Source: Peribolospora baueri (taxonomy: Eukaryota > Basidiomycota > Peribolosporomycetes > Peribolosporales > Peribolosporaceae). From it: DNA of 64,000 nt. The position numbers were made by a program, and so were the translations under genes. The stretch's first letter is position 1. The number at the start of each line of letters is the position of its first letter. Positions 33,102-43,643 of the stretch are shown here, piece by piece. Location: contig JAMDHS010000057.1 in NCBI GenBank assembly GCA_029717555.1, forward strand, positions 62,001 through 126,000. The letters run 5' to 3'. Below the pieces are notes generated by a model that worked only from the letters and a program-made list of their open reading frames with translations, made no database searches and was not told where the DNA came from.

Positions 33102-33917
33102 TGTGGTTGTCGTTGACAGTCAGTGTATGGTGTGATGTGATATGTGATGGACGACCCAACCATCTATCTGTCTATCTATCTATCTAACTACCCCCTCTTC
33201 CATCCCCGTTTCTTCTTGGCTCAGCTGGACGACTGCGGTGCGATCGTGCTCGACGCGGTCGGTCGACGACGTCACAGCCCCAAGTCGCCGTCTAAGCGAG
33301 CGCAGGTAGCAGACAGCATCAGAGGCAGACGTCGTGGCAAAGGCAAACGTCGTGGAGGACTCGGCCGGCCTTGCTTGCAACGATGCCGGCGAACGCAAAA
33401 AAAAAGAACGACAAAGGACGAGCGACGAACGATGGAGCGCTGGACGTGTGGTGCTGTAGCGTACATGGACTTGCTCCTCTGCCTCCTTGTGTATTCGTGT
33501 CTATCTGTGTCTATCTATGTCTGTCTGTCTATGTCTGTCTCTCTCAACCCCTCCGACATCACCGCCCGCTTGCTCTCTCTTAGCCGCCATCACGCCATCC
33601 ATCGTCTTCCTCTGCCTCCGCGTCCGGCCGATTCGCCTCCGCCGTGCGAGGTCGTACAGAGAAATGGAAGGCCGGCGAACGATGAGAGAAGGAAAGAAAT
33701 AAATAGAAATAGAAATAGAAATAGAAATAGAAATAGAAACTCGGATCACATCTTATCTCCCCTCCACCATCATCCTAACCCATCGACACGTTCTGTCGCC
33801 CGCCCCGCTGATCGCCGCACGTATACATACACCCACACCCACACACCTTCTCTTCTCTTCTCCACAACCACCCACCAACACAAGTCCTCGCCACCCACAC
33901 TCGCCTAAGCCTCCATC
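33102..33917. promoter_or_regulatory. Divergent promoter region GH47 / thioredoxin with simple repeats
   Basis: These 816 bases lie between divergent start codons. They include a TCTA/TCTG tetranucleotide tract at about 33163-33187, a GTCTATCT-type tract at about 33498-33545 and an AAATAG hexamer repeat at 33697-33738. No larger gene is supported; open frames here are repeat-driven. Confidence 0.45.
33697..33738 (+). repeat. (AAATAG)n hexanucleotide repeat
   Basis: Six to seven tandem copies of AAATAG form an A/T-rich island in otherwise GC-rich DNA, about 180 bases upstream of the thioredoxin start codon. Confidence 0.88.
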
Positions 33918-34782
33918 ATGGCCCCCACTCGTGCGTCTCTTTCCCTCGCCGTCGCCCAGATCGGTAGACACGCCAGGCCTGCTCACACCGCCGCTCTCTC
34001 TCCTCCCTTCCGCACAGCCATCACTAACGTCGACCAGTTCAAGAAGATCGTCAGTCCCTTCCTCTGCCTTCCTTTCGTCCTCCTCCGCTCGCTCGCTCAC
34101 CTCCTCCTTCTCCCACCCTCTCCTCTCCCTTTCGCAGGTCGAGGGCAGCAAGGTGACGTCCCCGCCCGCCCTTGCTAGCCGGCGTTCACGTCCCTCTGTA
34201 TCGCTCACATTGCCTTTTTCCCCTTTTTGCACGCGCAATCCTCCAGCCCGTCGTCATCGACTTCTGTAAGATCCCCTCACTTCTTCGTCTCCCCTTATGG
34301 CTGCTCACGCTCCTATTTTTCGTTCCCTCCTACCCAAAAAGGGGCAACCTGGTGCGGCCCGTGCAAGATGATCTCTCCCGTGTTCCACAAGCTCTCCGAG
34401 CAGTTTGGCGACCAGATCGGCTTTTACAGTGTCGATGTCGACCAGGTTTGTCGTTTTCTTTCTTTCTTTTTTTTTTCCGTTTCTCCTTACCCTTAGCCTT
34501 CCCTCGTCCCCCCGACAGGCCACCGACGTCGCAGAGTTGTGCGGCATCCGCGCCATGCCCACCTTCATCTTCTTCAAGGACGACAACAAGATCGGCTCTG
34601 TTCAAGGTGCCGACCCGGCCAAGCTCGAGGTGCGTTTGAATTCATCCTTTGACGTCTCTTCTCCCATCCACTGATTCATTCATTCATTCATTCATTCATT
34701 ATTTTATCTTTTTATCTTTTTATCTTTCTTTCTTTTCTTCTTTCTCCAGGCCGAAATCAAGAAGGTTGCCTCGCTCGCCTGA
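33918..34782 (+). CDS. TRX: Thioredoxin
   Basis: This is a 108-residue cytosolic-type thioredoxin when fully spliced. Exons: 33918-33930, 34018-34049, 34138-34152, 34247-34265, 34342-34445, 34519-34629 and 34750-34782. The spliced product starts [20 protein letters not shown] and continues [17 protein letters not shown]. The redox centre WCGPC is at residues 30-34, the conserved buried Asp is in VVIDF, and the cis-Pro loop is RAMPTFIFF. The protein reduces disulfides of client enzymes using thioredoxin reductase. Four of the seven exons are 13-33 nt, including a 15-nt exon coding VEGSK. Intron 1 (33931-34017) is 87 nt, a multiple of three and stop-free; its retention would add a 29-residue leader with no acidic residue (see findings). 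Confidence 0.93.
34670..34702 (+). repeat. (CATT)n microsatellite in the last thioredoxin intron
   Basis: About seven copies of CATT/ATTC are followed by TTTTATC repeats, filling most of the 120-nt last intron (34630-34749) and leading into its 3' splice site. Confidence 0.8.
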
Positions 34783-35481
34783 ATCCCACCTCCTCCCATC
34801 CCATCCCATCCCACCCGTCGTTGTCGTCGCTCGTCTTCCTCTTTCGCTTCCTTTCCTTTCCTTCCGCACCGTACCGCACCGTACCGTATGGGTACTGGAT
34901 CGGTGCTTGAACAGCGGCAAAGAAGAAATAAAGAAAAACCATGACTTGTTCCTTCTCGTCTTGTTTCGTTTCGTTCGTTTCTGTGCACCACACGCTTCGC
35001 TTCGCTTCGCAGATGGGTTCGGAAACATGAAAACACTATTACACCATTCCCGTCCCATCCGTCCGTTATGTTCTGTTCGCCGCAGAATGTAAAGCCTAGG
35101 TTTGGCCTAGCCAGAGCGCCGGCAGGGAGCACCGGAAAGAAGAAAGGAAGGAGAGAGATGAACGGCCCGGCCCGGGGGAGGGGAGGGGAGGGGGTAAGTG
35201 GAGCCATGAATGGATCATGGACGAGGAGGAAAATAGACGTGACGTGATGAGACGAGACGAAGAGATGTAAATTGTTCCCCAACAAAAAAAAAGCGACAAA
35301 TCGGCTCGACGTGACACGTTGAAGCGGGAGGGAATGTGTGTATGAATACAGAGAGAACGAAGACGACCAATGTGAAGAAGAAAAACAAAAACAAAAGCAG
35401 AATGGCAAGGACGTCCGCAGAACGCGAACCGAATCGAATCCACCTTCCAACCATCCTCGATCGCCCCTCCCCCCCAGTCCG
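34783..35481. other. Convergent intergenic region thioredoxin / large disordered protein
   Basis: About 700 bases lie between two convergent stops. A few short tandem tracts (CATCC, GTACC, GCTTC) appear shortly after the thioredoxin stop. No gene is supported. Confidence 0.35.
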
Positions 35482-38400
35482 TCAAGAAAGCCGCCTCCGA
35501 CTCGGCGAATGTGCCCCTGGCTCCGGCCGAACTTCTCCTTGGAGCCGCTCCAAGTCGGGATGCCGCTGCGCCACCGTCACCTGTTTCGAAAGCCTGGCCG
35601 ACTTGCGTTCCTCTTCCTTTGTGCGCGCCGACGACGGCGACGAAGAAGAAGAAGAAGACGACGATGGGTGAAGCATGCGCGAGAGGAAGCTCGGCTTGCG
35701 TGCCGGCGTGCTCGAACCAGTTTTGCTTTTGCTCTTTGCCGCCGCCGCCGGCGCCCCGAGCAGGCTGTGCGATCGCGTTGGCGTGGTGCCGCCTCTCCCC
35801 GCCATAGGCACTGCAACGGTGGACGAGACGGCGAGCGAACTCGGACGCGCGCCCAAGCCGTGGATGCCACTATGGACCAGTGCTGAATGGCCCGTCCCCG
35901 TCCCGTCCGTCGTCGCCAGCCGCTGCTGTCGGTGCGGCAGAGGGCCCGGACGAGGACCGTGGTCATCAGCGCTAGCCGCAGACCTTTCCCCAAGTTGAGC
36001 AGACGACGTGCGCGCCGCCGAAGGGAACCCCGGCGCTCCCCGAGCCGCCGGACCGTTAACAGCCGACGCCTGCGACGGCAAAGACGTCGGAGAAAAGCCC
36101 ATTCTCGGCGGCCCGTGGAACGGAGGGGGTATGGCACCCGCGTTGGGAGGAGGGCCAGCCATCCCCATGCTGGGGCCCAGCGGCGCACCCGGGGCTGAGG
36201 CTGGGACCGAGGCCAGAGCCGGCGGCGGCGGTGCACCCGCCGTGGAAGGCGGCTGCACAGGACTACTGACGCCTGCAGCTCGCGCGGCCTGCGCCATGAA
36301 CTGGAAGTATTGCTCGCTCGCTATCTTCATTGCATGCTGATGCTGCATATGGAGCGTCGTCTGCTCTGCTTGCGACAGACTGGCCCAATACGACGGGTCC
36401 ATCCCGGGAGGCGGCATGGTCGTAGGCGGCAGCGGCGGGAGCCAGCCAGAAGACGCCACTTGACTCGCGGCCATCAAGCTCGCCTGGAAGCTCGCCTGTG
36501 CTTGCATCTGAGCCTGCGCCGCAGCGATGGCCGCCGCATTCTGCGCGTGGAAAGACATGGCCGCCGCGTACTTGTCCTTTATCGACGTTTGCGAGCCCAT
36601 CCGACTCATCGAACTGCCATGGCCAGCGTCTGAACCGGGCGGCGAGATGATCGAGCCGGGACGCCGGGTGGACGGGTGCTGGCTTTCCGATCCTCGACCG
36701 GCTTTCGTTGAGCAAATCGAGCCATGTTCGCTACGACCTTGCACGGACGGGTCCGTCTCGCTCCACTCGCGGCTCTGTTGTTGGCCCTTGACGGCACTCT
36801 TCGAAGAGTCCTCTTTAGTCTCCCTCGTACCGGACTGTATACCCGCACTGGCGTCGTCCCTCGTGCTCCCACCGCTCTCCGCTGTGTGGCCGTCGCTCGA
36901 GGCGCCGCTCTCCAAGGGACTCAGCTTGCCCGCCATGAGCGCTGCCGGGTTCTGCACCTTCTGCGGGACGGGCGCGATAATGTTCGGCGGGGACTGAGTG
37001 CTGTACTGCGGATACGGCGAAGTTTCCTGGCCTCGGTCGCCCTCTTGGGCGATCTGACCAGCGGAGGTGGGAATGGCCTGAACGACTGGGTGCAAGTCGC
37101 TCATGGACGTGTCAACCCTCAGCTCCGGTGGGGATGGTGCCCCTGACAAAATCGACCTCCTCTTCTTGCTCGGCGCAGATAGCACGCCGTCGCCCGATGT
37201 CCCGGCCAGCTCCTCCGCGGTGTCGCCGTCGATCGATAACAAAGTGCCAACGTCGGAACTCGCTCGGTTCGGCCGCGAGAAATTGTTGATAGTGCTCATT
37301 GTCGTACTTCGAACACTCAGCGCCCTACGCGAAGTGATGATGGGCGGATCGGGCAGCATCGGCGAAGGCATGAAAGTCGGAGAAGATTCGGACCCTTCCG
37401 CAGTGTCTTCCGCAGAGCCTTTCCGCCGTTCATCGTCCTCCGGCTCCGGCCCCTCTGCAGACGGGCGTCGGCCCGCTTCGTGGACCACATCCGTGCCTTT
37501 GGATGCTGGCCCAATCTCGCCACGTCGATACGCCAAAATGTCGCCTTCGTCCATCGACGCTCTCACCGGCCTCGTCCCGTCGGCAGTGACCGGTGGCGGC
37601 ACGGACTCCTCGAACGCCTGCAGCGGTGGATCGCCCGTCTCAGGTGCTGTGGCCTCGCGGAACGGCGTGAGAGGCTCGGCGGCAGTCGGCAAAGGTTCCT
37701 CCTGTGATGTATAACCCGCTTCTGAACCGTCCTCCTTCTGATGGGACCCGGTCGGGCTGGCGGACCTCGGCGTGAGCAGGGCCGACATGACGGAGGCGCC
37801 AAGGTGATCCGAGGTGGAAGAAGCCCTCGCGTCAAGTGGGCCGACCTGCGTGGTATCGCTTTCCGGCGCCACCGCTGCCGGGGCTTCTCCGTCAGCGTCT
37901 TCGACCGTCGTTTTCGGCGATGGCACGGATATCGAAAGTCTCCGCGGCTCGTCCACCTCGGCCTCGGATGGCTTCGTATCTGCCACCCCGCCAGGCTCTG
38001 CGGGCGATTCGGGTTCGGAAGAGCGGAGTTCTAAGGCCGCAGAGTCATCCGGATTTTTCATCTCGTCGTCCAAAGGACTTTGAGACTTACCGCCTTCCAA
38101 GCCGCGCTTGAGCAGTTCGAACAGGGGTACCTCGTCATCAGAGGCATCCTCTGCTGGTCCTTGAGCGTCCGTGTCGTGTGGCCGTTTATCGCGAACTTGC
38201 GTGGTGTCATCGAGCTCGGGTCCTTCAGTCTGACCTTCCGTCCGCTCGGCCACCGGGGTGGAAGGTTGGCTGAACTCGCCCCAACCGCGACCGCGCATGC
38301 CGCCGCTAGCTGCACTCCCGACGCTCGCCACCGACGCCCGCTTATTCTCCGACGACGGAGTATCGACGGACAAGGAGCCGTAGCCGACCGCGCTGTCTGA

Positions 38401-40438
38401 GCCCGTGCGATGATGCAATTTCGCCGCGTTCGTGCCCGCCGTTCCGGCGCCCTTTGGTCCGGGCCAAGCGCTGGGATCGGTGAGCCACGGCTTGGGAGGG
38501 GGGACGGGCTTGAAATCATCGTCGTCGTCCTCGGCGCCGGGGCGGCTAGCAAAGTCTATACTTTCGCGGAGGCTGGGGCCCTCATGCGGACGACTTGTCC
38601 AGTCCACGCTGTGCGTCGCAAGGAGATGCCTCTGCGCCGCATTCGGATACACGCTCGGGGCACCGGAGGAGATGGGGAGTGGCAAGTCATTGCGTGCTCG
38701 GGGCGACGCGGGCTGCGAGTAGGCCTCTGCCACCTCATCGTCCATCTCGCTCGGTGGAGGAGGCAGCTTGAAGCCTTCCGGAAGATCGAGGCCCGAAAGG
38801 AGGACTGGTCCAGACGGCGCGGACGAGGGCACGGGCTGTGGGGGCGCGGAGCGGTCGGCGTCGGCATCGGCGACCGATGCGTTTGCTCCCTCGTTGTGCA
38901 ATGGCTCTCCGGCGGCCCTAGCGAGCTCGGCCCACTCGCGCTCGACGTCCTTGAGAAAGATGGCGTGGTCGACGGCACTGTGCTCTCCTTCTTCGGGCGG
39001 CTTGGTGGCCGAGGGGGAAGAGGAAGAGAACAGACTCATTGCTCGACCCATCCTTGAGATAGTGGAGAACGGTGGGACGCGCCCGCCACCGCCCTTACTG
39101 GCAGACGACGCCGTCCCGGCAGCGGCTGTGGCCATCGTAGCAGCAGCCTCGCCCTGACCACCGATGAAAGCGCTATGCCTGTTCGCGTGAGGCTCTCCTT
39201 GCCACGCAACGCTGGCACCTCCATCCAAATCGGTCTGGCTGTGTTCCGCGCCGGCTAAGAGTCCCCAAGCCCTGCTGACGGCGTTAGGGCCGAGGGACGA
39301 ATAAGACGCCTGTCGACCGAGGATGCGCTGGCGGAGAGAAGACGGAGGCGACCGCGAAGGGGAAGTTTTCAGGGCGACGGGAGAGGAGGACCTGGAGCGA
39401 ACGGCTGCCGATGGGGTGGGCTCCTCCTGCGGTGCGCGAGCAGACGCGGCGCGCGAAGACGACTCTTCATCATCCTCTCCTCCTTCTCGAGAGGAGAGGT
39501 CATCCTCGTCGAGCAAGTCCGGCGACTGCCTCCGTCTTCCCGTTTTCTCCTCGCTCCTTTCTATGTCCTCCTCCCCGAGGGAAGGGTCAGAAGACACGGG
39601 CAGCGCGGCGGCCAACAAGCTGCCCCGCCTACTGCCTCCGTCGGCAGACGCCGCGCCACCAGGTGTCGGTGCGGTGGACCATCTCAGACGCTGCAACTCG
39701 GCGTCTCTCACCTTCTGCGCATACGTCCTCGTGTCCTGTTGTTGTTGCTGCTGCTGCTGCGGTTGAAGTTGCTGGGGTTGCTCGGGAGACGGGCCGAGGT
39801 GGACAAAATTGGGCGGAGGGGTGGAAGAGACTACGGGGAGAATGATCTCTGGCGAAAAGAATTCATCTCTCCGCCCCTCTTCACCGCCGTCTCCTCCTCC
39901 GTCGTCCGCGGCGTTCTCGTCACCGCCTCGGAGCTCCTCCACGGCGGGCCCGAAATGGGAAGACCGACGGGGAGAGCTAGGTGCGGTAGCGACGCCAGCC
40001 ATGCCAAATCCACCCACGACGCCGCGCGGGGTCGTCACGGTCGGCGCCGCCCCACTACTACCGCCGCCGCCGAGAGGCGAAGGGGCGACCGGTCGAGCCT
40101 TGTTGAAGCCAGTCCAGCTGTCGCTCCTCCCTCTCCCTGAATCCGGGCCGGCGCCCATCGCTGCAGGGCCTTGATTGTCCTGGCCCACCGATCCCACGAT
40201 CATCGATCCAGGCCTCGGCCTGCTTGATAGCGTGGGCGTGACGCTCCTTGTCCCCGTCACCACAGAAGCCCTATTCCTCAACTCGGCCTCCAGAAGCGCG
40301 AGTTCCTCTTTCCGCGCAATAGTCCCTGCAGCACCGATGAGCGAGGAGGCGGCGGAGCCGCGTCGGTCGGTGAGGGCGAGAGCGACTCCGTCGACGAAGC
40401 CAGCGTCGGCTTGCTGCTGGTGCTGGTGCTGCTGCTGC

Positions 40439-40523
<85 letters not shown>

Positions 40524-42801
40524 GCTGCTGCTGCTGCTGATGTGAACCGGCACCTGCACCTGGGCCAACGGAGGGGTCGACCAACACGGAATTGGAACGC
40601 GCCGCGGCGGCCTGCCTGAACTTGGCCACTCTGATGCTGCTCCCGCTGCCGCCACTGCCGTCGCCCCCCGCTCCTGGTCCTGCCCCAGAGGTGGGCGTGA
40701 CCCTCCCATCGCTGCCATATGCGTGTGCGTGCGTGTGTGCGTGTGGAAGAACAGAAGCAGCAGCGGGAACAGAAGCAGAAGGGGACGTCTCTACACCCGC
40801 ACCTCCGCTTCCACCCTCCTCCACACCCACCCCCTCCCCCTTCCTCGCTCTCCTCCACGCCTTCCTTTCCCTCTCCCTCACCCTCTCCATTTCCTCCTCC
40901 GCGAGCCGCTCCAACAGGCTCCCCGAGCTCAAGCTCCTCCCCACTGCAACTCCTGTTCCCGCAGCCGCGGGTGATGAAATCGAAGGAGAAGAAGAAGAAG
41001 GGGGAGGAACCACTCTGCGGAAGGAGCGGAGCTCGAAGGAGGAGGAGAAAGGCTGGGCAGCGGGGTCGGAAGGCGCATCCGAGAGAGACCGAGAGGACAT
41101 AGGGGAGAGGCCAGGTCTGCGCTTGTCAGCCGAGGGGCCTCGGGCGGAAATGGGCAGTGTGGCAAAGGTCCTCGGCGAGGAAGCTGCCGCGGGAGTGGTG
41201 TAGAGCGATGACGAAGAAGTGGAGGAGTGAGCGCCGCCAGACGGTGGGGGGGCTCGCAGCTTGTCGCGCGAGGAGCCAGAGCGGAGGAAGGAGAAACCGC
41301 GTCGGGTCGATCTGGCCGGCAGGCTCGCCGTCACGTTCGTGGACGTCATGGGAGGGGCAAAGTCGGGCGGCGCGACGCCTCCCATGCCGACATTCGCAGA
41401 TGGCCCTTTTCTGTCCTCGCTCACGTCCCCACCTCCTTCTCCTTTCCTCGGCCCATCGCCCGCCTCCGCGATGGAGAGCGGACTGGAGGCGCGAAGAGAC
41501 CCGTCGGCGAACTGGCCACTTCTTCTAGCCCCAGCGCTGCCCGCGCTGCTCCTCCCGCTCTCCGCGCTCGCCCGCGTCGCGGAGGCAGCGGCGGAGACGG
41601 CACCGTCGGGGCCAAACTCGAAAAGCTGTCTGCGAGAAGGGGGCGGGGTGAAATCTTCTGGGTGAAGGACGGGAGAAGAGGGCGTGGCGAATGCCAGGTC
41701 AGAGGTCGACGGCTGTTCATTGTCCGTCGCCTCGCCCCGCAGGCGCTCTTCCGGCTCTCCGTCGCCCCCTCGTCCGTCTTGGACTCTCGCAGCTTCAGCT
41801 CCAATGTCCGGCTCGCCATGCCGCTCATCTTCCCTGACGCCGCCGCCGACAGTCCGTTCAGCTCCGACGACAACCGTGGCAGGGATCGCAGCAGTGGAAG
41901 ACACGAGGTCCAATGAGCTCGTAGAGGCGGCTGAGTGGGAAGCGCGTTTGAAAGGGTTTCGGATGCGCGAGGCTCGTCGCGGCGGAGGAGCGTTGGAGAC
42001 GACCTGGAGCTGCGCTTGATGATATGTGGATTGGACGGTTGTGGAAGGCGGACCCGAGGAAGCTGAAGAGCCGGCCGCCGCGGGCTCCTTCGATTCTCCA
42101 TCACCGCCACCGCCGGAGGACAGCCAACTCCTGGGTCTTTTACTCAAGCTCCTGGATAAGCTCAAGGTCCTGTTCCTCTGCCCCTTCTCCGCAGCCGCGG
42201 TTTCCTTCCGAGTCGAATCAATAGCATCTCCACCCCAGAGGACGCCGTCGGCCTCGCCGTGCAGATGCGTGAGGTTGGCCGGAGTGGCGATGGGCGGCGC
42301 TTTGAAGGGGTCGCCGTCGTGCTCGCCTAGGGAGATCATCGAGCTGCTCGATCGTGGCACTCCGGAGCCGACAAGGCGGGGATCGTCGGAAGGAGACAGC
42401 AGGCCAGGGGAGGTGGAGACGGGGGAGGAAGCGGCGGGGAAGGCGGCGTAGGCCGCGCCAGTGTCGAGAGGCTGTATGGGAGGGGCGGTTTTGGGTACTT
42501 TGCGTAATCCGTGTTTGTCTTTGGCTTTGTTCCTGGACCTGAGTGAGTAGGAGGATGCGTTGCCGTGGTGGGTGGGAAGGACGAGCGAGGGCAATTGGGG
42601 CCTGTCCTTGCCCTTGTCCTTGTCCTTGCTCTTGCTCTTGCCTTTGACGCTGTCCTGGGCTCGCACTGCATTCTCCTTGCTGCCTGTCGTCGTCGTCTTT
42701 CCCAAGTCGCCCTTCTCCTTGTCGGCCGTCGTGCCGCGGCCATCGTCAAGAAGGACGACGGGGTCCCTGCTGGACTTGCGTATGGAGAAGAGCTTGGGCA
42801 T
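35482..42801 (-). CDS. Intronless 2,439-residue low-complexity protein with polyQ tract
   Basis: This is a single open frame from ATG 42801 (MPKLFSIRKSSRDPVV) to the stop at 35482. I do not recognise the family. Composition is dominated by Ser, Pro, Gly, Ala and acidic residues, with scattered short basic motifs (KSKSKDKDKGKDR near residue 55; KSKSKTGSSTPARKPSFLSR near the C-terminus). A run of 37 glutamines lies at about residues 755-791. A Gln/Ala/Met-rich segment (AAAIAAAQAQMQAQASFQAS) lies about 460 residues before the end. There is no signal peptide, membrane segment or folded-domain motif; it is probably intrinsically disordered. A coding origin is supported by 7.3 kb without a stop, a normal ATG and no open frame of comparable length on either strand. 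The neighbours all carry introns. Possible roles (cell polarity scaffold, transcriptional regulator) are guesses only. Confidence 0.78.
40429..40539 (-). repeat. CAG/CAA polyglutamine microsatellite
   Basis: On the coding (minus) strand this reads (CAG)5(CAA)28(CAG)4, 37 uninterrupted glutamine codons in frame within the 2,439-residue protein, followed by His/Gln alternation to 40411. The 84-base CAA core is perfect, which implies a length-variable microsatellite. Confidence 0.95.
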
Positions 42802-43643
42802 GGTGAGCGGGCGGCTGTGCGAGACGGGCGGGAGACTTGTGTGAAAGAGCGACGAGTCGGGTTGGCGGGGGCGGGGACGGAGATGCGAGGTTGGAAAGAG
42901 AGACGATACAGCGAAAAGGGCGCTCAGAGTGAAGCAGGTATATCCATGGGTGTCAGTGGGAGATGCGAAGGGAGGAAGAGGAAGAGGGAAGGAGAGAAAG
43001 AAGGAGAAGAAGCAAAGGCGATGGCGGTGGACGCTGCGATGACGCGACGACGTCGCCCGACGACTTCACGGCGTCGCCTCCACCAATTCTACCATCACGT
43101 GACAACATAAAACAGTTCTGAAAGCACGTGATTAATTTCATCTGGGAACCGCTTCTTGTGAAACGGGGCCCAAGCGCAGACACGAGCGTTGGAATGGGAT
43201 GAGAGGGAGAGAGAGTAGGAGCAGGAGTGGGTACATCTGAACACGGGGAAGACCGCCTTCCATCCGCCCAGCCCATCCCACCCGCCAAGGAGGTGTCGAT
43301 GAACGTCGGTCTGCCAAGGAGAATTGGCCACCTTCTTCGACGCCTTCCTACGGCCCACACCTGCTGGCCACGCTCGGTCGCTTGGCACCCCCCATTGTTG
43401 CTCTTCATTTCACCAGCATCGACCTGTTCTCTCCCTCCGTCCTTCCGTCTGCCTTCGGAGCAGTATGATCCTCCGCTTTCCCGTCTCCTCAGGAACCCCA
43501 TTCTCCTCCGTAACCGGCCCCGCTTACCAGAACCCGAAAAAAAAGCCTCTCACACCCTCGCAGCCATTCGCCCAGGTAAACGCTCGTCCGGCGCGTGGCG
43601 TATGAAAAGGGGACCGAGTTCACATTGCATTGCAGAGAATCGT
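42802..43643. promoter_or_regulatory. Upstream region of the large disordered protein / 3' flank of myosin
   Basis: About 840 bases separate two genes on the same strand. I see purine-rich stretches (about 42960-43015) and no coding gene. Confidence 0.35.

Noticed and set aside
39739-40540. Plus-strand frame with a long run of cysteines opposite the polyQ tract
   Set aside because: It is the antisense reading of the CAG/CAA repeat inside the 2,439-residue gene; no independent coding evidence.
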